Source: Thermoanaerobaculia bacterium (lineage in GTDB: Bacteria > Acidobacteriota > Thermoanaerobaculia > Gp7-AA8). From it: a stretch of DNA of 64,000 bases. The position numbers and the translations under genes were made by a program. The stretch covers positions 1 through 64,000 of the forward strand of contig JADGNZ010000014.1 of the NCBI GenBank assembly GCA_017883205.1, written 5' to 3'. Within the stretch, counting starts at the first letter, position 1, and the number at the start of each line of letters is the position of its first letter. The notes under the pieces were generated by a model. It was not told the DNA's origin, made no database searches, and was given only the letters and a program-made list of their open reading frames with translations. Of this stretch, positions 33,571 through 41,356 are shown piece after piece.

Positions 33571-34106
33571 CGCTTCCACAGCCTCTGCGATGGGATTCGC
33601 AACGCGCGGTTGAATTTCGACGACGCGTTTTCCCACGCTACGATCTCTGTCAGCTCGACGATCGCATCATCGTCGAAGTGCTCACGGACGCGTGCGAACA
33701 GCTCCTCGGATACATCGCGGCCGGTGATCGTCATGGCATCGGCGTACTCGAGCACGAGCCGCTCGACGTTGTCGAACAACGGAGACGAATCCCATTCCGG
33801 CAACGCCAGGAGCTTCTCATCCGGAATGCCGAGCGCGCTGCCGACCGCAGCGTTGATGTCCTGTCAGAATTCGCAGCCGTTGAGAAACGCGACGCGCCGG
33901 TTGATCAGCGCCGTGAGCTTGCCATCGATCAACCCGGAGGCATCGAGCCCGCTCCACATCATGCGTGCGCCTTTGAAAATCGACGGCCGGCGCGCGTAGA
34001 TCAAATGGTTGAGCAGCGGCGCGCCCCAGCGTTTTGACTGCGCCTCCAGGACTGCGCGAATGGAACGATCGAGTTGACTGACTTCCGCATCCGGAACACG
34101 CGCCAT
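33567..34106 (-). CDS. AhpD/carboxymuconolactone decarboxylase-like selenoprotein
   Basis: Reading through one UGA (33864-33866) gives a 179-residue AhpD/CMD-fold protein. The helical core has GKLTALINRRVAFLNGCEF-(UGA)-QDINAAVG. The family's redox pair is C-x-x-C, so the UGA takes the place of the second Cys: C-E-F-U. AhpD-like proteins reduce peroxidase or other disulfide partners. Start ATG 34106 is preceded by gaggt; an ATG at 34154 is less likely because it overlaps the divergent mutM start. The frame is intact on both sides and a strong SECIS follows the UGA. Ordinary gene finders would give two fragments (34106-33864 and 33803-33567). Confidence 0.88.
33836..33866 (-). promoter_or_regulatory. 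Bacterial SECIS element with its UGA codon
   Basis: UGA is at 33866-33864, the 11-nt spacer at 33863-33853 and the stem-loop at 33852-33836: CGCUGC - GGUCG - GCAGCG, a perfect 6-bp stem with a 5-nt loop. The E. coli fdhF SECIS has a GGUCU loop and a minimal 17-nt upper stem-loop 11 nt from the UGA; this copy has the same length and spacing. SelB would bind the loop. Confidence 0.9.
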
Positions 34107-34152
34107 CGATGACCTCAGCTCGGAGTTTGCGGCATCGTACACTTCCCGCCGC

Positions 34153-34953
34153 ATGCCTGAGCTACCCGAGGTTGAACTGTACTGCCGCTACTTCGCCGGT
34201 CACGCGCTGGGCCGCCGCGTGGCCGCGGTCCGCGTGCTCGACGCGCGCATTCTCGCGGTGCGCGAGCACGTGCTGCGCCGTGCGCTCATCGGCCACGAAT
34301 TTGTGGACGTCCGCCGGCACGGCAAGCACCTATTCGCCAATGCGGGGACTTCGTGGCTGCACCTTCATTTCGGCATGAGCGGCGATCTGGCCTTCTACCG
34401 TGACGACGCCGAGGCGCCCCGATTTGCGCGTGTGATTCTCGATTTCGAAGACGGGAACCATCTGGCATACGACGACATGCGACTCTTCGGCGTCGTCGAC
34501 GTAACGCCTGATCCCGACGCGTTCATCGCCGCGCATCGGCTTGGGCCCGATCCGCTCGATCCTGCATTCCGGCTACGTGACTTCCGCCAGATCGTGAGCA
34601 AGCGACGGGGCGCGGTGAAGTCGCTGCTGATGTCGCAGGAGATCATCGCCGGGATGGGCAATCTCTATGCCGACGAGACGCTGTATCGCTCGGCCATCCA
34701 TCCGCGAACGTCCGTTGACGCGCTCTCCGAGGCCGAGGTCAAAACGATCTTCACGAATATGCGCGCGATCCTGAAGGAGGCGATCGCCTTCAAGTCGCGC
34801 GGCGGCGACTATCCCGGCCGCTACCTCGTGCAGCACCGCGAAGAAGGCGACCGCTGCCCGCAGTGTGGCGGGACGATCCAACGGACAGTCGTGTTCGGCA
34901 GAACGACTTACTTCTGCGCGAAGCACCAGATGCTTCCTCGGCGGAAGAAGTAG
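34153..34953 (+). CDS. mutM: Formamidopyrimidine-DNA glycosylase
   Basis: MutM/Fpg removes 8-oxoguanine and other oxidised purines and cuts the abasic site. The 266-residue protein begins MPELPEVE, with Pro2 the catalytic nucleophile and Glu3 beside it. It has the H2TH region (AGMGNLYADETLYRSAIHP) and a C-terminal zinc-finger-like segment: CPQC at about 236-239, then CAKHQ near the end. The usual CxxC...CxxC finger has its fourth Cys replaced by His here. It is divergent from the AhpD-like gene. Confidence 0.93.
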   Translation: MPELPEVELYCRYFAGHALGRRVAAVRVLDARILAVREHVLRRALIGHEFVDVRRHGKHLFANAGTSWLHLHFGMSGDLAFYRDDAEAPRFARVILDFEDGNHLAYDDMRLFGVVDVTPDPDAFIAAHRLGPDPLDPAFRLRDFRQIVSKRRGAVKSLLMSQEIIAGMGNLYADETLYRSAIHPRTSVDALSEAEVKTIFTNMRAILKEAIAFKSRGGDYPGRYLVQHREEGDRCPQCGGTIQRTVVFGRTTYFCAKHQMLPRRKK

Positions 34954-34978
34954 CGGCGCGCGTCCGCTGAGGCATCGC

Positions 34979-35440
34979 TCAACCCGTAACGTCTTGCGAC
35001 ACCGCCGCCTTGAGGACTTCGTTGCGAGCGATGAGCATGCGCCGCAAGTACGCCGCAAGGACCAGTCGATCGACGATCGTACCGATGAACCCGAGCGGCG
35101 AGGCGAACGTCAGCACGTCGGTCATCCTGGTCCATTGATCGACCGGTTCGAAGTAGTGATCGTGAACGAACGAATGGAACGCCCCTTTCACCATCGAATC
35201 CTGAAAATACGCCGGCCGGTCGAACGCCGTGATCTTCGAAGTGAAGCGCTGGCGCACGCCGAAATGCCGTCCCTCCCACGTAACCTGCTCGCCCAGCTCG
35301 ATGAGCCCGGACGTCCTCCCGGCCACCGCCTTCTCCCCAGTTCCCTTCATGGACGTAACGTGAAGATCGAGATCACGCGACGCGTCGAAGCATCGTTCGG
35401 GCGAGGCGGGGAGGAGGGTCTCGATGGTGATGATGGGCAT
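34979..35440 (-). CDS. SRPBCC superfamily protein
   Basis: This 153-residue single-domain protein has the helix-grip opening MPIITIETLLPASPERCFDASRD. The following strands VTWEGRHFGVRQRFTSKITAFD and FHSFVHDHYFEP, with a long C-terminal helix (RLVLAAYLRRMLIARNEVL), match cyclase/ligand-binding SRPBCC proteins. They bind hydrophobic ligands; ligand unknown. It is cytosolic. Its C-terminus is convergent with mutM and its start faces minisatellite 3. Confidence 0.85.
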   Translation of the reverse strand: MPIITIETLLPASPERCFDASRDLDLHVTSMKGTGEKAVAGRTSGLIELGEQVTWEGRHFGVRQRFTSKITAFDRPAYFQDSMVKGAFHSFVHDHYFEPVDQWTRMTDVLTFASPLGFIGTIVDRLVLAAYLRRMLIARNEVLKAAVSQDVTG

Positions 35441-35466
35441 GGGGATGTGTCAACGCCGTCATCGTT

Positions 35467-35765
35467 GAAGTGAAATCAACATCTTTTCAGGCGATTTCGT
35501 CTTCTTTCAAGTGAAATCAACTTCTTTCCAAGTGATTTCGCCTTCTTTCAAGTGAAATCAACTTGTTTTCAAGTGATTTCGCCTTCTTTTGAGTGAAATC
35601 AACTTGTTTTCAAGTGATTTCGCCTTCTTTTGAGTGAAATCAACTTGTCTTCAAGTGATTTTGCCTTCTTTTGAGTGAAATCAACTTGTCTTCAAGTGAT
35701 TTTGCCTTCTTTTAAGTGAAATCAACTTGTCTTCCAGGCAATCCCACCAGCTTTTGAGTGAAATC
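35467..35765. repeat. 41-bp minisatellite 3 built from two ~20-bp half-units
   Basis: AGTGAAATCAACTTGTTTTC alternates with AGTGATTTCGCCTTCTTTTG. Marker bases at 35471, 35512, 35553, 35594, 35635, 35676 and 35717 are spaced by exactly 41, then the array decays. It is AT-rich unlike its surroundings. The following ~200 bases (35766-35971) hold no gene I can support. Confidence 0.95.
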
Positions 35766-35971
35766 GTCATCCTTCGATGGCAATCTCTCGTTCTCGATGG
35801 CGCGCTCATCAAACGTCGAGTCGAAACCAGCCAGATCGAGACGATTTCCACAGACGATGCACCGCGATCAGACCCCGCGCCAGCAATCCAGCCATTCCGG
35901 TGAGCGCGCGAAGGTCGTTGTTTCTCTTCCGGGACGACTTTTCTTGCGCTCGCTTGATCCATGTGTCCTAC

Positions 35972-36706
35972 CTATAGATCCACCAACAGCGGCGGCCTGA
36001 CCTCCCTCCGCTCCGTGAGCGCCATCGCCGCCTCGATCACCGCCCTTTGCCGCGCAGGATCGTGCGGGCGATCCAGCGGGTACCCATGCCGGAACGGTAC
36101 GAACAGCGCTCTTGGCGGGTGGACTTTCTCCGCCACTTCGCGGAGGAGGACGATGCAGACGGTCGTGATTCCGCGGCGTTCCAGTTCGGCGGCGATCAGA
36201 CTGACCGTCTGATTGCACATCGGTCAGACGGGGACGAGGAGGGCGACGTCGACGCTGTCCTCTACGAGTATTTGCGCGGCGGCCGGCGCAGAGTCGCGCA
36301 TCAGCCGGCCGGGTGCGGTGATCGAGCCCATGAACGAGAGGTGGCGCTCGCTCACGCGGCCGATCCGTCCGTCGCGCGCGAGCTCGTGCAGGCGGTCGAG
36401 CGGGAAGGCGAGGTTCGGATCGGACTGGATGCCGCTGTGGTCGAAGGTCTCGCTGCGATGCGTGTCGATCAGCGATGCGACATCGGCGTCGTGTGGGATG
36501 ACACGGAAGCTGGAGTCGCCGCCTTTGACGTCGTTATCGAACGTCGCCTGATCCGGCATCACCAACCCCGCCGTCGTCACCAGCGCCACCTTCGCCTCGG
36601 CCAGCGGTTTTCTCAGCGGCGTCCACGGAATCGGATCGATGCGGCGCCATGGATAGACCTTCAGGAAGGCGCGGGTGGCGAACGAGAACTCGGATGTGTC
36701 GCCCAT
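35972..36706 (-). CDS. Glycine/sarcosine/betaine reductase selenoprotein B-like protein
   Basis: Reading through one UGA (36224-36226) gives a 244-residue protein of the GrdB/PrdB-like family. The first part has RIDPIPWTPLRKPLAEAKVA, SSFRVIPHDADV, the FPLDRLHEL segment and SFMGSITAPGRLM. It then reads VDVALLVPV-(UGA)-PMCNQTVSLIAAELERRG. The UGA is in the family's redox motif, giving U-P-M-C, where relatives have Sec or Cys. The remainder ends EVRPPLLVDL. Full glycine reductase needs GrdA and GrdC, absent here. Homologues of this short type occur widely outside amino-acid fermenters and their substrate is unknown. Split annotation into two fragments would be wrong. Confidence 0.92.
36196..36226 (-). 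promoter_or_regulatory. Bacterial SECIS element with its UGA codon
   Basis: UGA is at 36226-36224, the 11-nt spacer at 36223-36213 and the stem-loop at 36212-36196: UCAGAC - GGUCA - GUCUGA, a perfect 6-bp stem with a 5-nt loop. Length, spacing and the GGUC loop equal those of the element at 33836-33866, though stem sequences differ entirely. Confidence 0.92.
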
Positions 36707-36788
36707 GCGCCGAGTGTATCGGTTCCGTCGTGGCCCTGCTTTCTGCCACGGGCGCGGTGAATTGCGCGCGGTGGGTTGTTTGGAAACG

Positions 36789-36848
36789 CCCCCTCATCCG
36801 CCTTCGGCACCTTCTCCCCCACAAAAAGCGTGGGGGAGAAGGCGCTCG
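36789..36848 (+). repeat. REP-like palindrome G1 (forward)
   Basis: CCCCTCATCCGCCTTCGGCA is followed by CCTTCTCCCCCAC-AAAAAGC-GTGGGGGAGAAGG. The stem is ~12 bp. It belongs to a widespread CCTCATCCG...CCTTCTCCC family, from memory. The gap 36707-37089 contains only G1, G2 and unrecognised sequence. Confidence 0.85.
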
Positions 36849-36955
36849 TGGGGAGATGGCGTCGCGAAGGGGTAGTGAAGCTAGGCAGTCGCGCGTTCGC
36901 GTGATCGCTGCTCGCGTGCTCCCGCGTTCAGTAGTCATGCCATGCTCTCCAATCG

Positions 36956-37013
36956 AGCGCCTTCTCCCCTCGTGCTTTTCGAGGGGAGAAGGTGGCGAAG
37001 CCGGATGAGGGGT
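36956..37013 (-). repeat. REP-like palindrome G2 (reverse)
   Basis: CGCCTTCTCCCCTCG-TGCTTTT-CGAGGGGAGAAGG is followed by CCGGATGAGGGG. It is an inverted partner of G1, about 110 bases away. Confidence 0.85.
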
Positions 37014-37089
37014 GCGGTGCAATCGACTGGCAGAAAGTTTCGGCGCCCCTTCGGCAACGTTGTCGCGACATGTGGCAGGATAAATACCC

Positions 37090-37794
37090 ATGCACATCCG
37101 AGTCGGCACCAGCGGCTACAGCTACAAAGAGTGGAAGGGAACCTTCTACCCGGACGATCTGCCAGCGGCGAAGATGCTGCCGTATTACAGCGAGCGGTTC
37201 GATTCGGTTGAGATCAACAACACGTTCTATCGGATGCCGGACGCGAAGATGGTGGCGAAGTGGGGCGAGCAGGTGCCGGACGGATTCACGTTCGTGTTGA
37301 AGGCGCCGCAGCGGATCACGCATCAGAAACGGCTCGTTGGTGCGGGGGACGATCTCAGGCTTTTGTTCGAGGCTGGGGAAGTGCTCGGATCGAAGCTCGG
37401 TCCCGTTCTCTTTCAGCTTCCGCCGTTTTCGCGGAAGGATGCGCTGAAGTTGCGCGAGTTCGTCGCCATCCTGCCGCCGGATCGGAGAGTGGCATTCGAG
37501 TTCCGTCACGACTCCTGGTTCGACGAGGAGATCTACGCCATTCTCCGCGGGCGCGACATCGCGCTCTGCGCTGCCGACACCGACGAAGTGACCGATCCGG
37601 ACGCGCTCGTCGTGCCAACCGCTTCGTGGGGCTACATGCGTTTGCGCCGCACCGAGTACGCGCCGGGCCAGCTCACCGCCTGGGCCGAGCGCGTCGAGAA
37701 ACAGGCCTGGAGCGATGCTTACGTGTTCTTCAAACATGAGGATGAGGGGAAGGGGCCGCGCTTCGCGGTGGAGTTCCGCGCGCAGCTTCATTGA
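37090..37794 (+). CDS. DUF72 family protein (YecE-like)
   Basis: This 234-residue protein has the family opening MHIRVGTSGYSYKEWKG, the FDSVEINNTFYRMP segment, LFQLPPFSRKD, VAFEFRHDSWF and a late AYVFFKHEDEG. DUF72 has a TIM-barrel fold with a conserved pocket; its enzymatic role is not established. It is soluble. The acyltransferase gene follows at once. Confidence 0.92.
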   Translation: MHIRVGTSGYSYKEWKGTFYPDDLPAAKMLPYYSERFDSVEINNTFYRMPDAKMVAKWGEQVPDGFTFVLKAPQRITHQKRLVGAGDDLRLLFEAGEVLGSKLGPVLFQLPPFSRKDALKLREFVAILPPDRRVAFEFRHDSWFDEEIYAILRGRDIALCAADTDEVTDPDALVVPTASWGYMRLRRTEYAPGQLTAWAERVEKQAWSDAYVFFKHEDEGKGPRFAVEFRAQLH

Positions 37795-37829
37795 CGGCGC
37801 GCCCGCTACGTCGTTACCCTCTGTGCACC

Positions 37830-38540
37830 GTGACACTCCTGCGTACCCTGATGGTGTTTTCGATGCTGACTGCGCTCAAGGTCGTGAGCCGCATCTTCTT
37901 TCGATACGACATCAGTTGGGTTGGAGACGTGCCACCGGACCCTTGGGGACAGCATCGTCTCGTGTCCTTCCTCAACCACACCAGCCTCTTCGAGCCCGTC
38001 TTCCTCGGCGGCGTCCCAAACAACTTCGTCTGGCGGCTGGCTGCGCACGGCGTCGTCCCCGCAGCGGAGAAGACGACGGGACGGCCGCTCGTGGGGATCA
38101 TTTTCAAGTTTGTCGCGCACCACGTCGTCGCCATCACCCGTGAGCGCGACCACACTTGGTTTCAGGTGCTCAACAGCATCGACCCGAAGTCGATGGTCAT
38201 CATTGCTCCCGAGGGCCGCATGAAGCGTGCGAATGGGCTGGATGTGCATGGCAATCCGATGAGCGTGCGCGGCGGCATCGCGGACATTCTGCTGGCGGTG
38301 AAAGAAGGACGGATGCTGATCGCGTACAGCGGCGGTCTGCATCACGTGCAGGTGCCCGGCAAACTTCCGCGCGCGTTCAAGACGGTGCGGCTGCGGCTGG
38401 AGATCGTCGACATCGCCACCTACATCGCCGACATGCAGCGCAACGGCGGCGCCGATCAGTTCAAGAAGAACGTGATGCAGGACCTCGATCGACGGCGCGA
38501 TTTCTATTGTCCGAACGAGGTGCTGCGGAAGACGGCATAG
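37830..38540 (+). CDS. 1-acylglycerol-3-phosphate acyltransferase-like protein (PlsC fold)
   Basis: The PlsC-type motifs are NHTSLFE (an H-x4-E variant of HX4D) and APEGRMKR, the block usually written FPEGTR. A hydrophobic N-terminal segment (LLRTLMVFSMLTAL) could anchor it to the inner membrane. With GTG 37830 it has 236 residues; a TTG at 37791 overlaps the DUF72 stop and would add 13. The Glu in place of Asp in the catalytic motif is unusual, so substrate and activity are uncertain. Confidence 0.7.
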   Translation: MTLLRTLMVFSMLTALKVVSRIFFRYDISWVGDVPPDPWGQHRLVSFLNHTSLFEPVFLGGVPNNFVWRLAAHGVVPAAEKTTGRPLVGIIFKFVAHHVVAITRERDHTWFQVLNSIDPKSMVIIAPEGRMKRANGLDVHGNPMSVRGGIADILLAVKEGRMLIAYSGGLHHVQVPGKLPRAFKTVRLRLEIVDIATYIADMQRNGGADQFKKNVMQDLDRRRDFYCPNEVLRKTA

Positions 38541-38570
38541 CCCGCGCGGCTGTCCGAGGTCCGGTGTCGC

Positions 38571-39476
38571 TCAGGGTTCGCCGATCGGAATCCCGGGGCC
38601 GGCATCCTGCCGCGCCGGATAGAGGTAGAACAGCTCGTTCTGGCGCACGAAGGCGTTGCGGAGAAGGAAGACGTAGGGGCGCTGGCTCTTGTAGGTCAGC
38701 AGGACTTCGGCCTTCGTCTGCTGCACAGCCGTCGACAGTCCGTAGGTCGCCCATGAGTAGCGCTTCATCCTCGCCGGCGGAAGAATGGCGCGGCGCGGAG
38801 TCTTCATGAAGGCAGTGTGGATGCGGCTAATGGCGGTGTGCACGAGGTAGCCGAGGCGTGACGGATGGAGATCCAACTCATGGAGCGCGGCGTCGGTGAT
38901 CTCCGCGGCGGCGCTGTGATCGGAGTGGTGATCGAACGGAACCGGCGCGATGACGGTGGTCGGCTTGACGATGGTCATGACCTTCATGAGATCGCGTATC
39001 AGGCTGTCGTAGTTGTAATCGGCCCGAGGGGTGACCGCGTCAGCGTAGGGAACGCTGTTCTCGCGCGTCGCCGTGGAGCGGATGATGGCGCCCGGGTTAT
39101 CGACCATGGTGCGAAGGCCGCGGTCGGGGTACCCGAGCACGAAATAGTGATCGCGTGGGATGCCGAGGAGATGCATGGCCTGGCCGGCCTCGCGGATGCG
39201 GGCGTTGCCGACGCCGAGAAAGTCCGACGCGGTCGGCTCGAGCGTCTTGAACATCAGTCGGGCCGCGAAGCGATTGCAGTCGCCGGCAGTGAGAAAGACG
39301 ACGTAAACATCGGCGCCGTTGGCGATGGCGTCGATGGCATAACCACCGGCTCCGATCGACTCGTCGTCGATGTGCGGAGCGACGATGAGAATGCGGTCCG
39401 TCTTGCTTGCCGTGTGCAAGGTCGGGTACCGCTGGATTTTCGCGCCGCTGGTGCGGGCAGGATTGAGCAGGAGCAT
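38571..39476 (-). CDS. PIG-L family deacetylase
   Basis: This 301-residue hydrolase has the zinc-site motif APHIDDESIGAGG (about 33-45) and the matching VPFDHHSDH (about 195). These sites are used by LmbE/PIG-L enzymes to remove acetyl groups from N-acetylglucosamine-like substrates. The C-terminal part is strand-rich and lacks a known domain. No mycothiol or bacillithiol gene is adjacent, so the substrate is open. It is convergent with the acyltransferase gene. Confidence 0.9.
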   Translation of the reverse strand: MLLLNPARTSGAKIQRYPTLHTASKTDRILIVAPHIDDESIGAGGYAIDAIANGADVYVVFLTAGDCNRFAARLMFKTLEPTASDFLGVGNARIREAGQAMHLLGIPRDHYFVLGYPDRGLRTMVDNPGAIIRSTATRENSVPYADAVTPRADYNYDSLIRDLMKVMTIVKPTTVIAPVPFDHHSDHSAAAEITDAALHELDLHPSRLGYLVHTAISRIHTAFMKTPRRAILPPARMKRYSWATYGLSTAVQQTKAEVLLTYKSQRPYVFLLRNAFVRQNELFYLYPARQDAGPGIPIGEP

Positions 39477-39655
39477 CGTGGCGAGGATCGTCAGGGAAAC
39501 ATCGCAGTCGGGGGCGGATAACCGAGGAGGATTATACGGAATTCTGGTGGGCGGGATCCGGGTCGCGGTCTGAGTCGAGGCGTCTCTCAGGCTCGCTCTG
39601 TGGTTAGCCCGAAGGTCTCACACGCTGATGAAATTGTTCGTACGACATCATCATC

Positions 39656-39716
39656 GAGCGCCTTCTCCCCATCGCTTCTCAGATGGGGAGAAGGTGGCCG
39701 AAGGCCGGATGAGGGG
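39656..39716 (-). repeat. REP-like palindrome G3 (reverse)
   Basis: GAGCGCCTTCTCCCCAT-CGCTTCTC-AGATGGGGAGAAGG is followed by GGCCGGATGAGGGG; same family as G1/G2. The surrounding 39477-39913 has no gene: upstream DNA of the deacetylase, then G3 and G4. Confidence 0.85.
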
Positions 39717-39792
39717 GTGCTGGCCGGTGTTTCGCGCGCGCGTGGAGGCCGATTGGACGTGCCTCGATGATTAAGCATCGTGAACTGCGCGT

Positions 39793-39855
39793 CCCCCCTC
39801 ATCCGCCTTCGGCACCTTCTCCCCCCGCAAAAAGCGCGGGGGGCGAAGGCGCTCG
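39793..39855 (+). repeat. REP-like palindrome G4 (forward)
   Basis: CCCCCTCATCCGCCTTCGGCA is followed by CCTTCTCCCCCCGC-AAAAA-GCGCGGGGGG and GAAGGCGC. It forms an inverted pair with G3 (order G3 reverse, G4 forward), opposite to the G1/G2 pair. Confidence 0.85.
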
Positions 39856-39913
39856 ATTGGGAGAGCCCTACTCCATTGGAAAAGGGTCCATCAGGATAAT
39901 TGGAAAGCCGCAA

Positions 39914-41125
39914 TCAGAATCCGTATCTCAACTCCACCGTCACCGACCGGCCGTCGGTGTTTGGGCTGGCGCCGGATTGCTGTGCGGCGGGACGGTCGCC
40001 CGTGACCTGGGCGAGCTCGGTGCCGAGGCGGACGTTGGGCTTGAGGTCGTGCATCCAGGCCAGGACCCAGGAGTGGCCGTGCTCCGTGTTGTTTTCGGCG
40101 ACGTGGTCGCGGTCCTTTGTCGAAAAGGTGTCGAAGCGGAGGGAGAAGCGGTCGTTGGCTCGTTTCCAGGAGCCGAGCAGATACCATGTGGCGAAGCCGG
40201 CCTGAACGAAATGCGGCGCGTCTCCCATGCCGGTCGCCCCCCAGCAGTATTCGGCGGCGAGTGTGGCGGGCGACGTCAGACCGGCTTGCGCGCCGGCGAT
40301 GTTGAAGTGCGTCTGCCACGCGTACTCGCTGCGATACTCGTCGCGCTCGCCGCGGTTGTCGACGCGCGTGAGCTGGACCATGGCCCGCTCGGGGATTTGC
40401 ATGCGCAGGCGCGCGGAGACGCCCGTGCGGCCGTCGAGATCGCGCTCGAAGGGGACTGTCCCATCGTGCCGCTGATCGGCAAAAACGGTTGGCAGAGAGA
40501 AGAGCGGCGGCAGCGGAAGAACTTCGTTGTAGACGCTGAGCCGGTTGCCGACGGTCCAGCCGCGCCATGCGATCAATGCGCCGAGCGTGTCGTTGTTGCG
40601 GAATGCGGTGGCGCCGGCGGTGACGTAGAAGTTCGGCTTCCAGGCCAGGTCGACGCCGACGGGACGAAACTCTTCGCCGATCCATGAGTTGAGCGGAGAG
40701 AAATTGATCGTGTAGGGCGAGGTCCAGAGCGGGTCGGTGTTCTCGCGCGACGTACCGAGAAAGAACTGGCCGGCGCGAAGCTGGAAGTGCTCGGAGTGAA
40801 GGTCGACATAAGCCTCGACCAGACCCGCGCGTTTGCCGTGCGCGTCCGATTGCTCGCGGCGCGCCACGCCATCCGCGTGAAGCTCGAGCCACGCCGCCGG
40901 CGTCCACGTCGCGCCGATCTGCGCGACGCCGAGGGTGGTGTTGCGATGCTCGTCCACGCCGCCGGCGCCGGTGTCGAACCGCCCGAAGCCGCCCTGCAAC
41001 CACGATGACTGACCGGTCGTGTAGACCTCACGTGCGGAGAGAAAGCCGTGAAGCTGGAAGGTGGATTGGGCGAGTGCCGGTGCCGCGAAGATGAGTGTCA
41101 AGAAGACGAGTCGAGTCGAGCGCAT
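39914..41125 (-). CDS. Outer-membrane beta-barrel protein (porin-like) 1
   Basis: This 403-residue protein has a signal peptide (about 1-19, LVFLTLIFAAPALAQ) and alternating strands throughout. A C-terminal Phe after VTVELRYGF is the usual BAM-recognition ending. Shared features with the next gene include QGGFGRFD, SRENTDPLWTSPYTI and NNDTLGALIAWRGWTVGN, showing tandem duplication. Substrate or pore role is unknown. Confidence 0.85.
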   Translation of the reverse strand: MRSTRLVFLTLIFAAPALAQSTFQLHGFLSAREVYTTGQSSWLQGGFGRFDTGAGGVDEHRNTTLGVAQIGATWTPAAWLELHADGVARREQSDAHGKRAGLVEAYVDLHSEHFQLRAGQFFLGTSRENTDPLWTSPYTINFSPLNSWIGEEFRPVGVDLAWKPNFYVTAGATAFRNNDTLGALIAWRGWTVGNRLSVYNEVLPLPPLFSLPTVFADQRHDGTVPFERDLDGRTGVSARLRMQIPERAMVQLTRVDNRGERDEYRSEYAWQTHFNIAGAQAGLTSPATLAAEYCWGATGMGDAPHFVQAGFATWYLLGSWKRANDRFSLRFDTFSTKDRDHVAENNTEHGHSWVLAWMHDLKPNVRLGTELAQVTGDRPAAQQSGASPNTDGRSVTVELRYGF

Positions 41126-41192
41126 TGCGTGGATTCTACGAGATGGTCAGCGACCAGTTGCGAGGTCAGGAGTTAAGTTGATGTGTCTTATT

Positions 41193-41346
41193 GCGCTGCG
41201 CGCGTTGTCGGTTGCCGGTTGATTGCGCTTGGCGCGTTACCGGCGGAAGCCCATTGATGTCGATTGCGCAATCGCAATCGATCTCCCGTTCTTCTGACAA
41301 CGCGCGAAGCGCATCGAACCGACAACCGACAACGCGCGCAGCGCAG
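41193..41346. repeat. Hairpin family F (copy F1)
   Basis: TTGCGCTGCGCGCGTTGTCG + GTTGCCGG (41191-41219) faces CCGACAACCGACAACGCGCG + CAGCGC (about 41319-41346). Smaller palindromes such as GATTGCGCAATCGCAATCG lie in the loop. It occupies the gap between the two porin-like genes. Confidence 0.8.
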
Positions 41347-41356
41347 CGGTGATCGC

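Noticed and set aside
33567-34154. Two pseudogene fragments
   Set aside because: Both parts are in one frame, separated by a single UGA at a catalytic Cys position and followed by a SECIS; no other lesion.
35681-35962. 93-codon minus-strand open frame downstream of minisatellite 3
   Set aside because: Its last third is repeat sequence and no domain or ribosome site is seen.
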